Of a DNA stretch of 64,000 nt, positions 37,207-47,985 are shown piece after piece. This DNA comes from an uncultured Cohaesibacter sp. (GTDB lineage: Bacteria > Pseudomonadota > Alphaproteobacteria > Rhizobiales > Cohaesibacteraceae). The position numbers were made by a program, and so were the translations under genes. Below the pieces are notes generated by a model. That model was not told where the DNA came from. It ran no database searches and worked only from the letters and a program-made list of their open reading frames with translations. Each line of letters starts with the position of its first letter. Positions within the stretch are counted from its first letter, which is position 1. Location of the stretch: assembly GCF_963682185.1 (NCBI RefSeq), contig NZ_OY821667.1, positions 372,001 to 436,000 of the forward strand, written 5' to 3'.

Positions 37207-38907
37207 TCATACAAGGTTGATCATCACTGCGACAACTGGCTTTTTGGCCCACTTTTGGTTCACCTCAGAGCGAACAGAGCGCCGGACAGCCTCGCGCAGC
37301 ACTTCCACATCCTTGCGTTTCTTGGCTGGCATCCCCTTCAGGGCGCCAAAAATCCCGGCTTCCACGATTTCAACAAACAACTGATCATTTGCATCCCTCT
37401 CTGGAATACCGGCAAGGGCCATTTGTGGATGACCCAGAATTTCCCCCTTGCGGCTGACTGTAATCGCCACAGAAATATGCCCCACATAGGAGAGCTTGCG
37501 CCGCTCCTGTATCCCCATTTCTTCGAAAGTGCCAACAAGCGAACCGTCCTTGTACAGACGGCCACCAAAATACTCGTCCCAACTCTTGACCGTGCCACCA
37601 GCCAGCCGGGCCATCCAGCCATTACGGACATGCAGAACCTCTCGCACCCCCATTTCGCGCGCCAATTGGGCATGAGCCCGCAGATGCATTTCTTCGCCAT
37701 GCACAGGGACTGCGATTTTTGGCTGGATCCATTCGTAAAGCTTGCGCAAATCACCCCGTTTCGGGTGCCCGGAGACATGGATCGGTGCATCTTTTTCGGT
37801 GATGATCTCAACATCCTGAGCCGCCAGATTGTTGATCACCTCGTTGATCGCGCGTTCGTTGCCCGGAATGGCTTTTGACGAAAAGATCACCTGATCGCCC
37901 TTGGAAAGCTGCACCGTTGGATGCTCTTTGGCCGCAACCCGCGCCAGTGCAGCGCGCTTTTCCCCCTGTGAGCCCGTCAAAATCGCAACAACCTTGTCAC
38001 GGGGCAAATAACCATAATCATCGTCGGAGATGAATTCGGGAACGTCATTCAGATAGCCCTGCTCTTGCGCCACCTCGATAAAGCGCCACAAGGCCCTGCC
38101 AACCACGACACATTGCCGATCATTGGCCCTCGCCGCTCTGGCAATCGCCTGCACGCGAGACACGTTGGACGCAAAGGTAGAAACGGCCACCCGATGGGGC
38201 GCCTTGGCGATCAGCTTTGTAAGCTCTTCTTCTACTTCTTTCTCTGAAATGGAAGAGCCTTCCGACAAGGCATTGGTCGAATCGCAAACAAGGGCAAGCA
38301 CGCCCTCCTCTCCCAACTCGTTCATACGCGCGATGTCGGTGCCCTTGCCCACGCCGGGCGTGGCGTCCAGTTTCCAGTCACCGGTATGCAACACGAGCCC
38401 ATGCTCGGTGCGAATCGCCAATGCATTGGCCTCGGGGATGGAATGGGAAACGGGGACGAATTCAACGTTGAACGGGCCAAGCTGCACGCGAGAGCCCTGC
38501 TCCACCTGATTGACCGGAATTTCGAGCGAGCCCGGTTCGGCTTCGGCCTTGGCTTCGATCAGGTCAGCCAGAAAGCCGCTTGTATAGATTGGAATTTCCA
38601 AGCGTGGCCAAAGCGCAAACAGCGCGCCAAAATGATCTTCATGCCCATGGGTGATAACGATACCGTCGATACGATACCGTTCCTGCTCTAGAAAACGGAT
38701 GTCGGCAAAAATCAGGTCAGCACCGGGATGCGCCTCATTGGCAAAGGCCACGCCGAAGTCGACAATCAGCCAGCGTTTGTCCCCTTCCGGGCCAATGCCA
38801 TAAAGGGCCATGTTCATGCCAATTTCGCCTACGCCGCCCAGCGGCATAAAGACCAGTTCAGAAGACGTCATATTCTCTCTCATCGTGGCGCTTTCGTGCG
38901 CCATCAT
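37207..38907 (-). CDS. rnj: Ribonuclease J
   Basis: This 566-aa metallo-beta-lactamase/beta-CASP ribonuclease has both 5'-to-3' exo- and endonuclease activity in characterised members. In alphaproteobacteria it has been linked to 5' maturation of ribosomal RNA. The zinc motif is THGHEDHFGAL (HxHxDH), with further ligands in HTGDWKLD and HVSGHP. The longest start, ATG 38907, overlaps the birA stop as ATGA, a classic coupling arrangement. ATG 38871 (MTSSELVF) matches homologous N-termini better and is the main alternative. The C-terminal domain of about 130 residues is present. The gene sits in the birA-rnj-mce-DUF1467 run. Confidence 0.93.
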   Translation of the reverse strand: MMAHESATMRENMTSSELVFMPLGGVGEIGMNMALYGIGPEGDKRWLIVDFGVAFANEAHPGADLIFADIRFLEQERYRIDGIVITHGHEDHFGALFALWPRLEIPIYTSGFLADLIEAKAEAEPGSLEIPVNQVEQGSRVQLGPFNVEFVPVSHSIPEANALAIRTEHGLVLHTGDWKLDATPGVGKGTDIARMNELGEEGVLALVCDSTNALSEGSSISEKEVEEELTKLIAKAPHRVAVSTFASNVSRVQAIARAARANDRQCVVVGRALWRFIEVAQEQGYLNDVPEFISDDDYGYLPRDKVVAILTGSQGEKRAALARVAAKEHPTVQLSKGDQVIFSSKAIPGNERAINEVINNLAAQDVEIITEKDAPIHVSGHPKRGDLRKLYEWIQPKIAVPVHGEEMHLRAHAQLAREMGVREVLHVRNGWMARLAGGTVKSWDEYFGGRLYKDGSLVGTFEEMGIQERRKLSYVGHISVAITVSRKGEILGHPQMALAGIPERDANDQLFVEIVEAGIFGALKGMPAKKRKDVEVLREAVRRSVRSEVNQKWAKKPVVAVMINLV

Positions 38908-39680
38908 TTTTGCATTTCTGAATGCATTCCGGGCAAAAAGACATCGCCCGCATAAATCGTTCGCGTCTGGCCGTCTGCCAGCCGCATGATCAAGGCCCCG
39001 TCTTCGTCCAGCATCTCAAAGGTGCCCTCAACAGTTTCATTGGGCAAGCGTGCCACCACATGCTGGCCGAGCCCTCTGGCCGAAGAAAGCCAATCATCGC
39101 GAATAGCTGCAAAATTCGTGCCTTGCTGCCAAACCGTAAGACGATCCGCCATTTGCCAGATCAGCCGCTCGAGCAACTGCTCGGGGGAAACATCATAGCC
39201 TGTCTGCGCAATATCAGCGGCTTTGAGGCCATCAGTTTTGTCTGGATGTGTGCGACAATTAACGCCGATGCCGACGGCAACCGCCTGGCGACCATCAACC
39301 AGAAATGTGCTCTCAAGAAGGATGCCACAAATTTTCTGGTCGCCCCAAAGCAGATCATTGGGCCATTTGATCCGCAAAGCCGCCTGCATATGAGGCGGAA
39401 TGAGATCACAGATTGCACGATGCACGGCAGTGGCTGTCAGCAGCGGCAATTGCCCGACAACATTCGGCGGAGCCGGGCTGAGCAGCAAAAGACTTGCTGC
39501 CAGATTGCCCTTCTCGGAACTCCACTGACGCCCGCGACGGCCGCGTCCAGCTGTCTGCTCGCCAGCCCAGATCCACAATCCACCCTCTTCGCCTTGCTTG
39601 GCAGCATCCAGAGCGTATCTATTGGTGGAATCGATCGTGTCAAAAGAAATCAGGCGATATGGTTCGGGTAGTTTATTCAA
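38904..39680 (-). CDS. birA: Biotin--[acetyl-CoA-carboxylase] ligase
   Basis: This 258-aa enzyme attaches biotin to the carrier protein of acetyl-CoA carboxylase and other biotin enzymes. The biotinyl-AMP loop is AGRGRRGRQW near residue 45, and the KWPNDLLW motif is present near residue 105. There is no N-terminal helix-turn-helix, so it is the monofunctional type and not a repressor. The C-terminal SH3-like domain is short. The gene begins about 70 nt after the nuo terminator, so it starts a new transcription unit. Its stop overlaps the rnj start. In Rhizobiales birA is usually found between nuoN and rnj. Confidence 0.95.
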   Translation of the reverse strand: MNKLPEPYRLISFDTIDSTNRYALDAAKQGEEGGLWIWAGEQTAGRGRRGRQWSSEKGNLAASLLLLSPAPPNVVGQLPLLTATAVHRAICDLIPPHMQAALRIKWPNDLLWGDQKICGILLESTFLVDGRQAVAVGIGVNCRTHPDKTDGLKAADIAQTGYDVSPEQLLERLIWQMADRLTVWQQGTNFAAIRDDWLSSARGLGQHVVARLPNETVEGTFEMLDEDGALIMRLADGQTRTIYAGDVFLPGMHSEMQK

Positions 39681-39749
39681 TGCGATTGCTCAATCTGCAA
39701 AACCGAAGGGCTGGGGTGAGATCCATCCACCAGACGGATAAGGCCCTAC

Positions 39750-39779
39750 AAAAAACTGCCCGAAGAACCTCCGGGCAGT
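39750..39779 (-). terminator. Intrinsic terminator of the nuo operon
   Basis: On the minus strand ACTGCCCG pairs perfectly with CGGGCAGT across a 9-nt loop, followed by six T residues. It starts 74 nt after the nuoN stop and separates the complex I operon from birA. Confidence 0.92.
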
Positions 39780-39852
39780 GTCTACATATCATAACCGCCA
39801 GTCACTGTCTCGCAAAAGACGAACAAATGTTTAAGCAGGTGCAAAGCCCCAA

Positions 39853-41298
39853 TTAGAAGAAGCTGTTTGCGGCCAGTTCAGCAATGGTACGGATCGGGCT
39901 GACATAGAAAACCATCGACGCCATAAACAATCCGCTGATCACGAGAACCAGACGCAACTCGTTGGCTGGACGCTCGAACACCGGCGCTGGATCATCAAAG
40001 AACATGATCTTGACGATGCGCAAATAATAGAAAGCCCCCACAACAGACGCCAGCACGCCTATGATGGCGAGCGGATAGAGGCCAGCCTCGATTGCGGCAG
40101 AAAAGACAAACCATTTGCCGATAAAGCCTCCCATCCATGGGATGCCCGCCAGCGAGAACATCAAGACCCCGAGTAACACCGCCATGGGCAGATCATTGCG
40201 TGAGAGGCCAGCCAGATCATCGATGCGTTCCACCATGCCGTCGCGACGACGCATGGACATGATGGCAGCAAAGGTGCCCAGCGTCATGGCCAGATATGTG
40301 ATCAGATACACAATGACGCCCACGACGCCGGCCGAACTGCCCGCGGCAAGGCCCACCAAGGCATAGCCCATATGACTGATGGAGGAATAGGCCATCAGCC
40401 GCTTGATGTTGCGCTGGCCAATGGCAGCAAAAGCCCCTAGCACCATGGACAGGATGGAAACAAAGGTGATCACCTGCTGCCATTGCAGATCCATCGGGTC
40501 AAAGGCTGTCATGACAACACGCACGATAAGCCCCATCGCCGCAACCTTCGGCGCCGCCGCCAAAAAGGCAGTCACAGGCGTTGGCGCGCCCTCATAGACA
40601 TCGGGGGTCCACATATGGAATGGCACAGCAGAAATCTTGAAGGTCAAGCCAGCCAGAATGAAGACAAGGCCGAAGATGACGCCAATACCAGCCCCTTCGA
40701 CATGCACCGCCTCGGCAATGCCCACAAAGGAGGTTTGACCGGTAAAACCATAAACAAGGCTCATGCCATAGAGCAGCATGCCCGATGACAACGCCCCCAG
40801 CACGAAATATTTAAGACCCGCTTCTGTTGCCTTGGCGCTATCGCGCTTGAAGGAAGACAGCACGTAAAGGGTGAGCGATTGCAGCTCAAGGCCGAGATAG
40901 ACGGCAATCATGTCATTGGCCGAGAGCATCAACATCATGCCAACCGTTGCCAGCAGCACCAGCACCGGATATTCGAACCGGTCGAACTTCTCTTCCTGCG
41001 TATAACCAACAGACATCGCCAATGAAAAACCCGACCCGATCAACACCAGCACTTTCATCAAGCGGGCAAAGGGATCCTGAATGAAGGCGTCATTGAAAGT
41101 GGTCACGGTTCCGCCAGACGACAACAAAAGGATCGCACCGGCAATGATCAGCACGGCAACCGCAAGGCCGTTGACCACCTGAGAGGTTTTCGAACCGCCA
41201 AATGCGCCCAGCATCAACAACACCATGGCACCGATAGCCAGCAGGATTTCCGGCAAAGCGGGCATCAGATTGGGAAGCGTAGCCAACTCAGTGGTCAT
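39853..41298 (-). CDS. nuoN: NADH-quinone oxidoreductase subunit N
   Basis: This 481-aa proton-pumping membrane subunit of complex I belongs to the Mrp antiporter-like family and has about 14 helices. The Lys and Glu of the half-channels lie in helices such as the one around [15 protein letters not shown]. The conserved [15 protein letters not shown] segment is present. It is the last gene of the operon, 35 nt after nuoM and followed by a strong terminator. Length is normal. Confidence 0.97.
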   Translation of the reverse strand: MTTELATLPNLMPALPEILLAIGAMVLLMLGAFGGSKTSQVVNGLAVAVLIIAGAILLLSSGGTVTTFNDAFIQDPFARLMKVLVLIGSGFSLAMSVGYTQEEKFDRFEYPVLVLLATVGMMLMLSANDMIAVYLGLELQSLTLYVLSSFKRDSAKATEAGLKYFVLGALSSGMLLYGMSLVYGFTGQTSFVGIAEAVHVEGAGIGVIFGLVFILAGLTFKISAVPFHMWTPDVYEGAPTPVTAFLAAAPKVAAMGLIVRVVMTAFDPMDLQWQQVITFVSILSMVLGAFAAIGQRNIKRLMAYSSISHMGYALVGLAAGSSAGVVGVIVYLITYLAMTLGTFAAIMSMRRRDGMVERIDDLAGLSRNDLPMAVLLGVLMFSLAGIPWMGGFIGKWFVFSAAIEAGLYPLAIIGVLASVVGAFYYLRIVKIMFFDDPAPVFERPANELRLVLVISGLFMASMVFYVSPIRTIAELAANSFF

Positions 41299-41333
41299 CT
41301 TTCACTCACTTCATGTTTCGCTCACACCACGCT

Positions 41334-42845
41334 CTATTGAGCAAGCAGTGCCAGCTTGTCCGCAGCGCTGAGGGCTGCCTGATAATTGTTGATCAGATTT
41401 TCGACAGCCACAGCCGTCACATTCTGAATGGGCGCAGGATAGAAACCGAACAGGATTGTCAAAACAGCAAGCGGCACCAGGATGGTTTTCTCGCGGATAT
41501 CCATATCAAGGATACCCTTGAGGCTCTCCTTCTCCAGCTTGCCAAAGATGATCCGGCGATAGAGCCACAAGGCATAGGAGGCCGACAGGATGACACCCGT
41601 TGCAGCAAACAGCGCGACCCATGTGTTGACCTGAAACACGCCAATGATGGTCAGGAACTCACCGATAAAACCGGACGTTCCGGGCAAGCCGACATTGGCC
41701 ATGGTGAAGATCATGAACAGGGTAGCAAACACCGGCATCCGGTTGACGAGGCCACCATAGGCCGAGATTTCACGCGTATGCATCCGGTCATAGACAACCC
41801 CAACGCACAGGAACAAGGCTCCCGAGACAATGCCGTGAGAGATCATCTGGAAAATACCGCCCTGCACGCCCTGCTGTGTCATGGAGAAAACCCCCATGGT
41901 GACATAACCCATATGCGCCACCGACGAATAGGCGATCAGTTTCTTGATATCCTGCTGGGCCAGCGCCACCAGCGAGGTGTAGATGATGGCAATCACCGAT
42001 AGCGTGTAGACCAGCGGCGCGAACATATCCGAAGCAATCGGGAACATGGGCAGCGAGAAGCGCAGGAAGCCATAGCCCCCCATCTTCAACAATACCCCCG
42101 CCAGAATGACCGAACCGGCCGTCGGTGCCTGCACATGGGCATCCGGCAACCAGGTATGCACCGGCCACATGGGCATTTTGACAGCGAATGAGGCAAAGAA
42201 AGCCAGCCACAGCCACGTTTGCATCTGCGGCGAGAAAGGATGGGCCAGCAGCGTCACGATATCGGTCGTGCCAGCGTCCCAATACATCGCCATCACGGCC
42301 AGCAGCATCAAAACCGAGCCCGCCAACGTGTAGAGAAAGAATTTGAAGCTGGCATACACCCTGTTCTGCCCACCCCAGATACCGATGATGAGGAACATCG
42401 GAATGAGGCCCGCCTCAAAGAACAGATAGAACAGCACCAGATCCAGCGCACAAAAGACGCCGATCATCATCGTTTCCAGAACGAGGAAGGCAATCATATA
42501 TTCCTTCACCCGCTTCTGGATGGAATTGCGACTGGCATAAATGGCAGCGGGCATCAGCGCCGTTGTCAGAATGACGAACAGGATCGAGATGCCATCAACT
42601 CCCATGCGATAAGCAATGGAGCCACCGAGCCAGTCGGCGGTTTCCTGCATCTGGAAGCCTGCATTGGATGAATCAAACTGGCTCAAAATCAGCAGCGAAA
42701 TAAGAAATGTCACCACCGTGGTCCAGAGCGCAACATTGGTGATGTTGCGTCGGGCGATAGCCGTATCACCCTTGACCAGCAGGATCATCATCGCCCCAAC
42801 CAATGGCAGGAAAACGACCGTAGAAAGAAGTGGCCAGTCGCTCAT
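41334..42845 (-). CDS. nuoM: NADH-quinone oxidoreductase subunit M
   Basis: This 503-aa antiporter-like proton-pumping subunit of complex I has about 14 membrane helices. Characteristic segments are [18 protein letters not shown], with the key Glu, and the discontinuous-helix motifs [19 protein letters not shown] (with Lys) and [14 protein letters not shown]. Its ATG overlaps the nuoL stop as TGATG, so the two are translated in step. Length is normal. Confidence 0.97.
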   Translation of the reverse strand: MSDWPLLSTVVFLPLVGAMMILLVKGDTAIARRNITNVALWTTVVTFLISLLILSQFDSSNAGFQMQETADWLGGSIAYRMGVDGISILFVILTTALMPAAIYASRNSIQKRVKEYMIAFLVLETMMIGVFCALDLVLFYLFFEAGLIPMFLIIGIWGGQNRVYASFKFFLYTLAGSVLMLLAVMAMYWDAGTTDIVTLLAHPFSPQMQTWLWLAFFASFAVKMPMWPVHTWLPDAHVQAPTAGSVILAGVLLKMGGYGFLRFSLPMFPIASDMFAPLVYTLSVIAIIYTSLVALAQQDIKKLIAYSSVAHMGYVTMGVFSMTQQGVQGGIFQMISHGIVSGALFLCVGVVYDRMHTREISAYGGLVNRMPVFATLFMIFTMANVGLPGTSGFIGEFLTIIGVFQVNTWVALFAATGVILSASYALWLYRRIIFGKLEKESLKGILDMDIREKTILVPLAVLTILFGFYPAPIQNVTAVAVENLINNYQAALSAADKLALLAQ

Positions 42846-44800
42846 CAGTGTGCTCCCCCGCTTAGCATGGAATAGGTAATCAGGATCGCCACACCAATCA
42901 TCATGGCAAAGGCATAGTGATAGACATATCCGGTCTGTAGTCGATTGATCCGACTGGTCAGTGCAACAACACGTGCAGCAATCCCGTTTGGCCCGAAGCG
43001 ATCAATCACGCCTTCATCTCCCCCCTTCCAGAGCAGCGAACCAAGCCCCTTGGCGCCGCGAATAAAGAGGAAGTTATAAAGCTCGTCGAAATACCATTTG
43101 TTGAGCAGGAACTTGTAGAGCCAGTTATGCCGCTCGGCGAGCTTTTTGGGTGTGCTCGGCGAGAGGATATAGAAACCAAAGGCCACCAGAAAGCCGACCG
43201 CCATCATGACGAACGGGGCAAGCTTGACCATCATCGGCACGTCGTGGGCCTCATGCATGACATGGTTCTCCGCCCCCGTGAACAGAGCGCCCTTCCAGAA
43301 TTCCTCATAATGATGGCCATAGAAATATCCGGCAAAGACCATACCGGCCAGAACCGCCCCAAGCGCCAGCACCATGAGCGGCACGGTCATCACGGCGGGG
43401 CTTTCATGAATATGCGCTTTCACATCGGCGGACATGCGCTCCCGGCCATGGAAGGTCAGGAAGATAAGCCGCCAGCTATAGAAGCTGGTAAAGAGCGCCG
43501 CAATCACCGTCATCGCAAAGGCATAATTGGCCATTCCATTTTGCGCAGCAAAAGCAGATTCGATAATGGCGTCCTTGGAATTGAAACCGGCAAAGCCGAG
43601 AATGGTGCCCGGAATACCCACGCCCGTCAGCGCAAAGGTGCCGACCAGCATCATCAGATAGGTCAGTTTGATATGCTTGCGCAAACCGCCCATGCGCCGC
43701 ATGTCCTGTTCATCAGAAACCGCATGGATCACAGAGCCCGCCCCCAGGAACAGCAGGGCCTTGAAGAAAGCGTGCGTGAAGAGATGGAACACTGCAGCGC
43801 CATAGGCGCCAATCCCCAGCGCAACAAACATGTAGCCAAGCTGCGAACAGGTCGAATAGGCAATCACGCGCTTGATGTCATTCTGCACCAAGCCAACGGT
43901 GGCAGCAAAGAAGGCCGTTGTGGCACCAATGAAGGTCACCACTTCCAGCGCCGTGGGCGAAAGCTCGAACAACGGTGACAGACGCGCCACCATGAACACG
44001 CCCGCCGTCACCATGGTGGCAGCATGGATAAGCGCGGAAACAGGCGTTGGCCCTTCCATGGCATCAGGCAACCATGTGTGCAAAAGGAACTGGGCCGACT
44101 TGCCCATGGCACCCATAAATAGCAGCAGGCAGATTGTCGTCAGCGCGTTGAAATCCTGCCCGAGGAAATGAATGGTTTGCTCTTGCAAGACCGAAGCATT
44201 GGCGAAGATCGTATCAAAACTGATGCTGCCAAACAGCACATAGATACCGCACAGCCCCAGAAGGAAACCGAAATCCCCCACACGGTTGACGATGAACGCC
44301 TTCATCGCGGCAGCATTGGCCGATGGTTTCTGATACCAGAAGCCAATCAGCAAATAGGAGGCCAGCCCTACGCCTTCCCAGCCAAAGAACATTTGCAACA
44401 GGTTATCGGCGGTCACCAGCGACAGCATCGCAAAGGTAAAGAGCGACAGATAGGCAAAGAAACGCGCCCGATGCGGATCGCCATGCATATAGCCGATGGA
44501 ATAGATATGCACGAGCGCAGAAATCGTATTGACCACCACCAGCATCACAACGGTCAGGGTATCGACGCGAATGGACCAGTTGATTTCCAGATCACCGGAG
44601 CTGAGCCAGGTCAGAATGTTGATCGTCTGACTTTCTCCATGTCCGATCCCCACGGAGAGAAAGGCAACCCATGACAAGAATGCTGCAATCACCAGCAGGG
44701 TGCTGGTGATGATTTCCGACGCCTTGTGCCCGAGTGTGCGCCCGAACAGGCCCGCAATCAAAAAGCCAATCAGCGGCAGGAAGACAATGGCCGAATACAT
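42845..44800 (-). CDS. nuoL: NADH-quinone oxidoreductase subunit L
   Basis: This 651-aa subunit is the distal proton pump of complex I. It has about 16 helices and the long lateral amphipathic helix in its C-terminal part. The antiporter core includes [19 protein letters not shown] and [26 protein letters not shown], the latter a family hallmark given here as residues about 230-255. It lies 8 nt after nuoK and overlaps nuoM. Length is typical for alphaproteobacteria. Confidence 0.97.
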   Translation of the reverse strand: MYSAIVFLPLIGFLIAGLFGRTLGHKASEIITSTLLVIAAFLSWVAFLSVGIGHGESQTINILTWLSSGDLEINWSIRVDTLTVVMLVVVNTISALVHIYSIGYMHGDPHRARFFAYLSLFTFAMLSLVTADNLLQMFFGWEGVGLASYLLIGFWYQKPSANAAAMKAFIVNRVGDFGFLLGLCGIYVLFGSISFDTIFANASVLQEQTIHFLGQDFNALTTICLLLFMGAMGKSAQFLLHTWLPDAMEGPTPVSALIHAATMVTAGVFMVARLSPLFELSPTALEVVTFIGATTAFFAATVGLVQNDIKRVIAYSTCSQLGYMFVALGIGAYGAAVFHLFTHAFFKALLFLGAGSVIHAVSDEQDMRRMGGLRKHIKLTYLMMLVGTFALTGVGIPGTILGFAGFNSKDAIIESAFAAQNGMANYAFAMTVIAALFTSFYSWRLIFLTFHGRERMSADVKAHIHESPAVMTVPLMVLALGAVLAGMVFAGYFYGHHYEEFWKGALFTGAENHVMHEAHDVPMMVKLAPFVMMAVGFLVAFGFYILSPSTPKKLAERHNWLYKFLLNKWYFDELYNFLFIRGAKGLGSLLWKGGDEGVIDRFGPNGIAARVVALTSRINRLQTGYVYHYAFAMMIGVAILITYSMLSGGAH

Positions 44801-44808
44801 GATCTCTC

Positions 44809-45117
44809 TCAGCCTTTCATCATATTGATGTCTTCAACCGCGATAGAGCCGCGATTGCGATAAAACACGACCAGAATGGCCAGCCCGATTGCCGCCTCGG
44901 CGGCTGCGACAGTAAGAATGAGCAAACCGAAAATCTGCCCTGCCAGATCACCCAGATAGGAGGAAAAGGCAACAAAGTTGATATTGACCGCCAAGAGGAT
45001 CAGCTCGATCGACATAAGAATGACGATGACATTCTTCCGGTTGATGAAAATACCGAACATCCCGATCACGAACAGGATCGCTGCAACGGTCAGATAATGG
45101 CTAAGCCCGATTTCCAT
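44809..45117 (-). CDS. nuoK: NADH-quinone oxidoreductase subunit K
   Basis: This 102-aa complex I membrane subunit has three helices. Conserved Glu residues in helices 2 and 3 (the [15 protein letters not shown] segment, and [14 protein letters not shown]) help form the proton path. The open frame runs to 45165, but ATG 45117 (MEIGLSHYL) gives the standard N-terminus and follows a purine-rich GACAGAGAG. It is followed 8 nt later by nuoL. Confidence 0.96.
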   Translation of the reverse strand: MEIGLSHYLTVAAILFVIGMFGIFINRKNVIVILMSIELILLAVNINFVAFSSYLGDLAGQIFGLLILTVAAAEAAIGLAILVVFYRNRGSIAVEDINMMKG

Positions 45118-45189
45118 CTCTCTGTCTGTCCCTTCTTGGTCCCGCCCGCATTGAGCCGCGGGCACTTCTTACAAGCGGTGTCGGTCCGG

Positions 45190-45804
45190 TTAGATGCCGC
45201 TACCCGGTTCCACATTTACAATTTCAATTGAATTCTCGGCGTTGCGCGCAACCTGCCGCTCGATATTCTGGCGCTGCACATCCCGGCGGTGATGCAGGGT
45301 CAAGACAATCGCACCGATCATCGCTACAAACAGGATCAGCGCCGCAGTCTGAAAATAGAAAACATATTTGGTATAGAGCAGCGCCCCGATGGCCTCGATG
45401 TTGGAAGCCTCAGCTAGCGTTGGCATCGGTTCCCCCAGATTCGCCGCCAGATCGGGGCTCAGAGCCCAACCGCCCAGCGCGATCAGCAGCTCGGCCAACA
45501 ACACGACACCCACGACAAGACCGACCGGCATATAGGTCAGAAAGCCAGCCCGCAGCTCAACGAAATCGACATCCAGCATCATCACGATAAACAGGAACAA
45601 CACCGCAACCGCGCCCACATAGACCACCACCAGCAGCATCGCCAGAAACTCTGCCCCCAGCAGCACGAACAGCGCCGCAGCATTGAAAAAGGCAAGGATC
45701 AAAAACAGCACCGAATGCACCGGATTGCGCGCACCGATTACCATCAGCGCCGAAACCAGCAGCACCGCTGAAAACAGATAAAAGAAGACGCTCTGAAGAA
45801 TCAT
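45190..45804 (-). CDS. nuoJ: NADH-quinone oxidoreductase subunit J
   Basis: This 204-aa membrane subunit of complex I has five helices. Its third helix (VVYVGAVAVLFLFIVMML) contains the pi-bulge that switches during turnover. The segment NPVHSVLFLILAFFNAAALFVLLGAEFLA, at about residues 26-54, is typical. The C-terminal tail is soluble. It follows nuoI by 63 nt and precedes nuoK by 72 nt. Confidence 0.96.
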   Translation of the reverse strand: MILQSVFFYLFSAVLLVSALMVIGARNPVHSVLFLILAFFNAAALFVLLGAEFLAMLLVVVYVGAVAVLFLFIVMMLDVDFVELRAGFLTYMPVGLVVGVVLLAELLIALGGWALSPDLAANLGEPMPTLAEASNIEAIGALLYTKYVFYFQTAALILFVAMIGAIVLTLHHRRDVQRQNIERQVARNAENSIEIVNVEPGSGI

Positions 45805-45867
45805 GTCTTTTGCTTTCCTGCATCCCTTGCGGGAGGCATCTCTCCTTGAAATCCTTTGCTTACCGCC

Positions 45868-46356
45868 TTAGCGGTAAGGCGCATCCAATGCGATATTGCG
45901 AGCCAGTTCCTGCTCCCAGCGCTCGCCATTCTCGAGCAGCTTCTCCTTGTTGTAGAAAAGCTCCTCACGCGTTTCAGCGGCGAATTCGAAATTCGGTCCC
46001 TCGACAATCGCTTCCACCGGGCACGCCTCTTGGCAATAGCCGCAATAGATGCATTTGGTCATATCGATGTCATAGCGGGTCGTCCGGCGCGTTCCGTCAT
46101 TGCCGCGCGGGCCCGCCTCGATGGTAATAGCCTGCGCCGGACAGATGGCTTCACACAATTTGCAGGCGATGCAGCGCTCTTCCCCGTTTGGATAGCGTCT
46201 GAGGGCATGTTCGCCACGAAAGCGCGGAGACACCGGCCCCTTCTCGAACGGATAGTTCACCGTCGATTTGGGCGCAAAGAAATAGCGCATCGACAGGAAG
46301 AAGGCCGAAACAAACTCCTTCAGCATCAGCGATTTAGCAGCTTGTTCTAGTGCCAT
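45868..46356 (-). CDS. nuoI: NADH-quinone oxidoreductase subunit I
   Basis: This 162-aa peripheral-arm subunit carries iron-sulfur clusters N6a and N6b. The two ferredoxin motifs are [12 protein letters not shown] and [12 protein letters not shown]. The ATG at 46356 overlaps the stop of the preceding small membrane-protein gene as TGATG, and GGAG is 7 nt upstream. The one-codon-longer TTG at 46359 is not needed. Unusually, nuoH is not directly upstream; two small genes intervene. Confidence 0.97.
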   Translation of the reverse strand: MALEQAAKSLMLKEFVSAFFLSMRYFFAPKSTVNYPFEKGPVSPRFRGEHALRRYPNGEERCIACKLCEAICPAQAITIEAGPRGNDGTRRTTRYDIDMTKCIYCGYCQEACPVEAIVEGPNFEFAAETREELFYNKEKLLENGERWEQELARNIALDAPYR

Positions 46357-46616
46357 CAATATTCTCCAAACGCCTTCAAACCGGCCAGAAAGCCAACAAA
46401 TGCAAACAACAGCGGCATAGGAACCCGATACATGAAACGCGTAATCCGGGCCACCGTATCCGGGGTCATGGAACTCAAGACCGTCTTACGCCCCATAATG
46501 AACCCGTCTTCCTGTGCCTTGAGGACAGCGGGCAAAACGGCAAGATTTGCCACCAGAGCAATCACCAATCCGACGAAAGCCCCAAGACTGCCAGCAATCA
46601 ACGCTGCCTGATCCAT
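46356..46616 (-). CDS. Small membrane protein in the nuo operon (86 aa), unknown function
   Basis: I do not recognise this protein. It has two predicted membrane helices (about residues 7-30 and 66-83) joined by a polar loop containing [14 protein letters not shown]. Its stop codon shares a base with the nuoI ATG, so it is translationally coupled to complex I synthesis, and it begins 16 nt after the other small gene. The start ATG follows a purine-rich stretch. It could be an accessory subunit, an assembly factor, or a lineage-specific passenger. Small unknown frames inside nuo operons are known from other alphaproteobacteria. Confidence 0.75.
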   Translation of the reverse strand: MDQAALIAGSLGAFVGLVIALVANLAVLPAVLKAQEDGFIMGRKTVLSSMTPDTVARITRFMYRVPMPLLFAFVGFLAGLKAFGEY

Positions 46617-46632
46617 CTCTCTTCACCCATCC

Positions 46633-46878
46633 TTAGCCTGCCAGCGACGCACCGGCCCAATAGCCGATCACCGGAAACAGAAGCTGTGTACCACACCAGA
46701 TTCCAAACTGAATCCAGTCGCCAAATCTCTTTGTGTTCGGATGGTTGCCAAGGCCCCTTTCCGAACGGGATTTCATCCATTTGGCGCCAACAAGGCCACC
46801 AATCATCTTGAAGTCGGCCCAGCCGATCACCCCGCCAATCAGGGCCCCGACCATTCCGGGCAACGACAAATCAAACAT
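46633..46878 (-). CDS. Small membrane protein in the nuo operon (81 aa), unknown function
   Basis: I do not recognise this protein. Its N-terminus is a Gly-rich hydrophobic helix (GMVGALIGGVIGW), reminiscent of glycine-zipper segments. A basic loop (MKSRSERGLGNHPNTKRF) follows, then a second helix near residues 57-78. The ATG at 46878 has an AGGGGG ribosome binding site 5 nt upstream, which supports real translation. It lies 45 nt after nuoH and 16 nt before the next small gene, in the same direction as the operon. Confidence 0.75.
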   Translation of the reverse strand: MFDLSLPGMVGALIGGVIGWADFKMIGGLVGAKWMKSRSERGLGNHPNTKRFGDWIQFGIWCGTQLLFPVIGYWAGASLAG

Positions 46879-46923
46879 TCCTGCCCCCTCTTGCCTTTCC
46901 GCCCCTTTCGAGCCTTCCGGCTC

Positions 46924-47973
46924 TTATGGTGCCCAACCGGCAAATTGCAGAACGCCAGCCACCAGCACCACATAGAACAGCGACATCGGCAGGAACACCT
47001 TCCAGCCAAGACGCATCAACTGGTCATAGCGGTAACGGGGTACAAAAGCCTTCACCATGGCAAACATGAAAAAAACCAGACTGGATTTCAGAATGAACCA
47101 GACAATACCGGGCACCCATGTAAAGGGAGCGATATCAAGCGGCGGCAACCACCCCCCCATGAACAGGATCGTCGTCATGGAACACATCAGCGCAATCGAG
47201 ACATATTCACCCAGCATATACATCATGTAAGGGGTCGAGCCATATTCGACCATGAAACCGGCCACCAGCTCGGATTCCGCCTCTGCCAGATCAAACGGCG
47301 GGCGATTGGTCTCGGCCAGTGCCGAAATGAAAAACACGACGAACATAGGGAAGAGCGGCAACCAGTACCAATTCAGAAAACTGATTGACGGCATGCCCAG
47401 CTTGGTCGCAAGGCCACTCTGCTGAGCCATGACGATATCGGTCAGGTTAAGCGACCCGACGCACAGCAGCACCGTCACAATGACAAAGCCGATGGACACC
47501 TCATAGGAAACCATCTGCGCGGCGGAACGCAAGGCGGAAAGAAACGGGTATTTCGAGTTGGACGCCCAGCCCCCCATGATGATGCCGTAAACACCGAGCG
47601 AGGAGACAGCCAGCAAATAGAGAATGCCCACATTGATGTCCGAGATCACCCAGCCATCGGCCACCGGCACCACAGCCCAAGCAGCCAACGCCACGGTCAC
47701 TGTAACAAGTGGGCCTAGCAGGAAGATCACCTTGTTGGAGCCGGACGGAATAACCGGTTCCTTGAGAACGAACTTCAAAAGGTCGGCAAATGACTGCAAC
47801 AGGCCGAAAGGTCCGACCACATTTGGCCCGCGCCGCATCTGCACGGCAGCCCAGACCTTGCGATCGGCAAGCAGAACATAGGCAATCACAATCAGGAGAA
47901 CAACCAACAACAGAAGGGATTGCCCCACCATGATGGCGCCAGGGATCAGCCAGTTTGCGACAAAATCATTCAT
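46924..47973 (-). CDS. nuoH: NADH-quinone oxidoreductase subunit H
   Basis: This 349-aa membrane subunit of complex I has eight helices and forms much of the quinone chamber at the joint with the peripheral arm. The signature [18 protein letters not shown] lies near residue 43, and the acidic loop [20 protein letters not shown] near residue 224. It is 12 nt after nuoG. Length is normal. Confidence 0.97.
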   Translation of the reverse strand: MNDFVANWLIPGAIMVGQSLLLLVVLLIVIAYVLLADRKVWAAVQMRRGPNVVGPFGLLQSFADLLKFVLKEPVIPSGSNKVIFLLGPLVTVTVALAAWAVVPVADGWVISDINVGILYLLAVSSLGVYGIIMGGWASNSKYPFLSALRSAAQMVSYEVSIGFVIVTVLLCVGSLNLTDIVMAQQSGLATKLGMPSISFLNWYWLPLFPMFVVFFISALAETNRPPFDLAEAESELVAGFMVEYGSTPYMMYMLGEYVSIALMCSMTTILFMGGWLPPLDIAPFTWVPGIVWFILKSSLVFFMFAMVKAFVPRYRYDQLMRLGWKVFLPMSLFYVVLVAGVLQFAGWAP

Positions 47974-47985
47974 CTAGCAGTCCTC

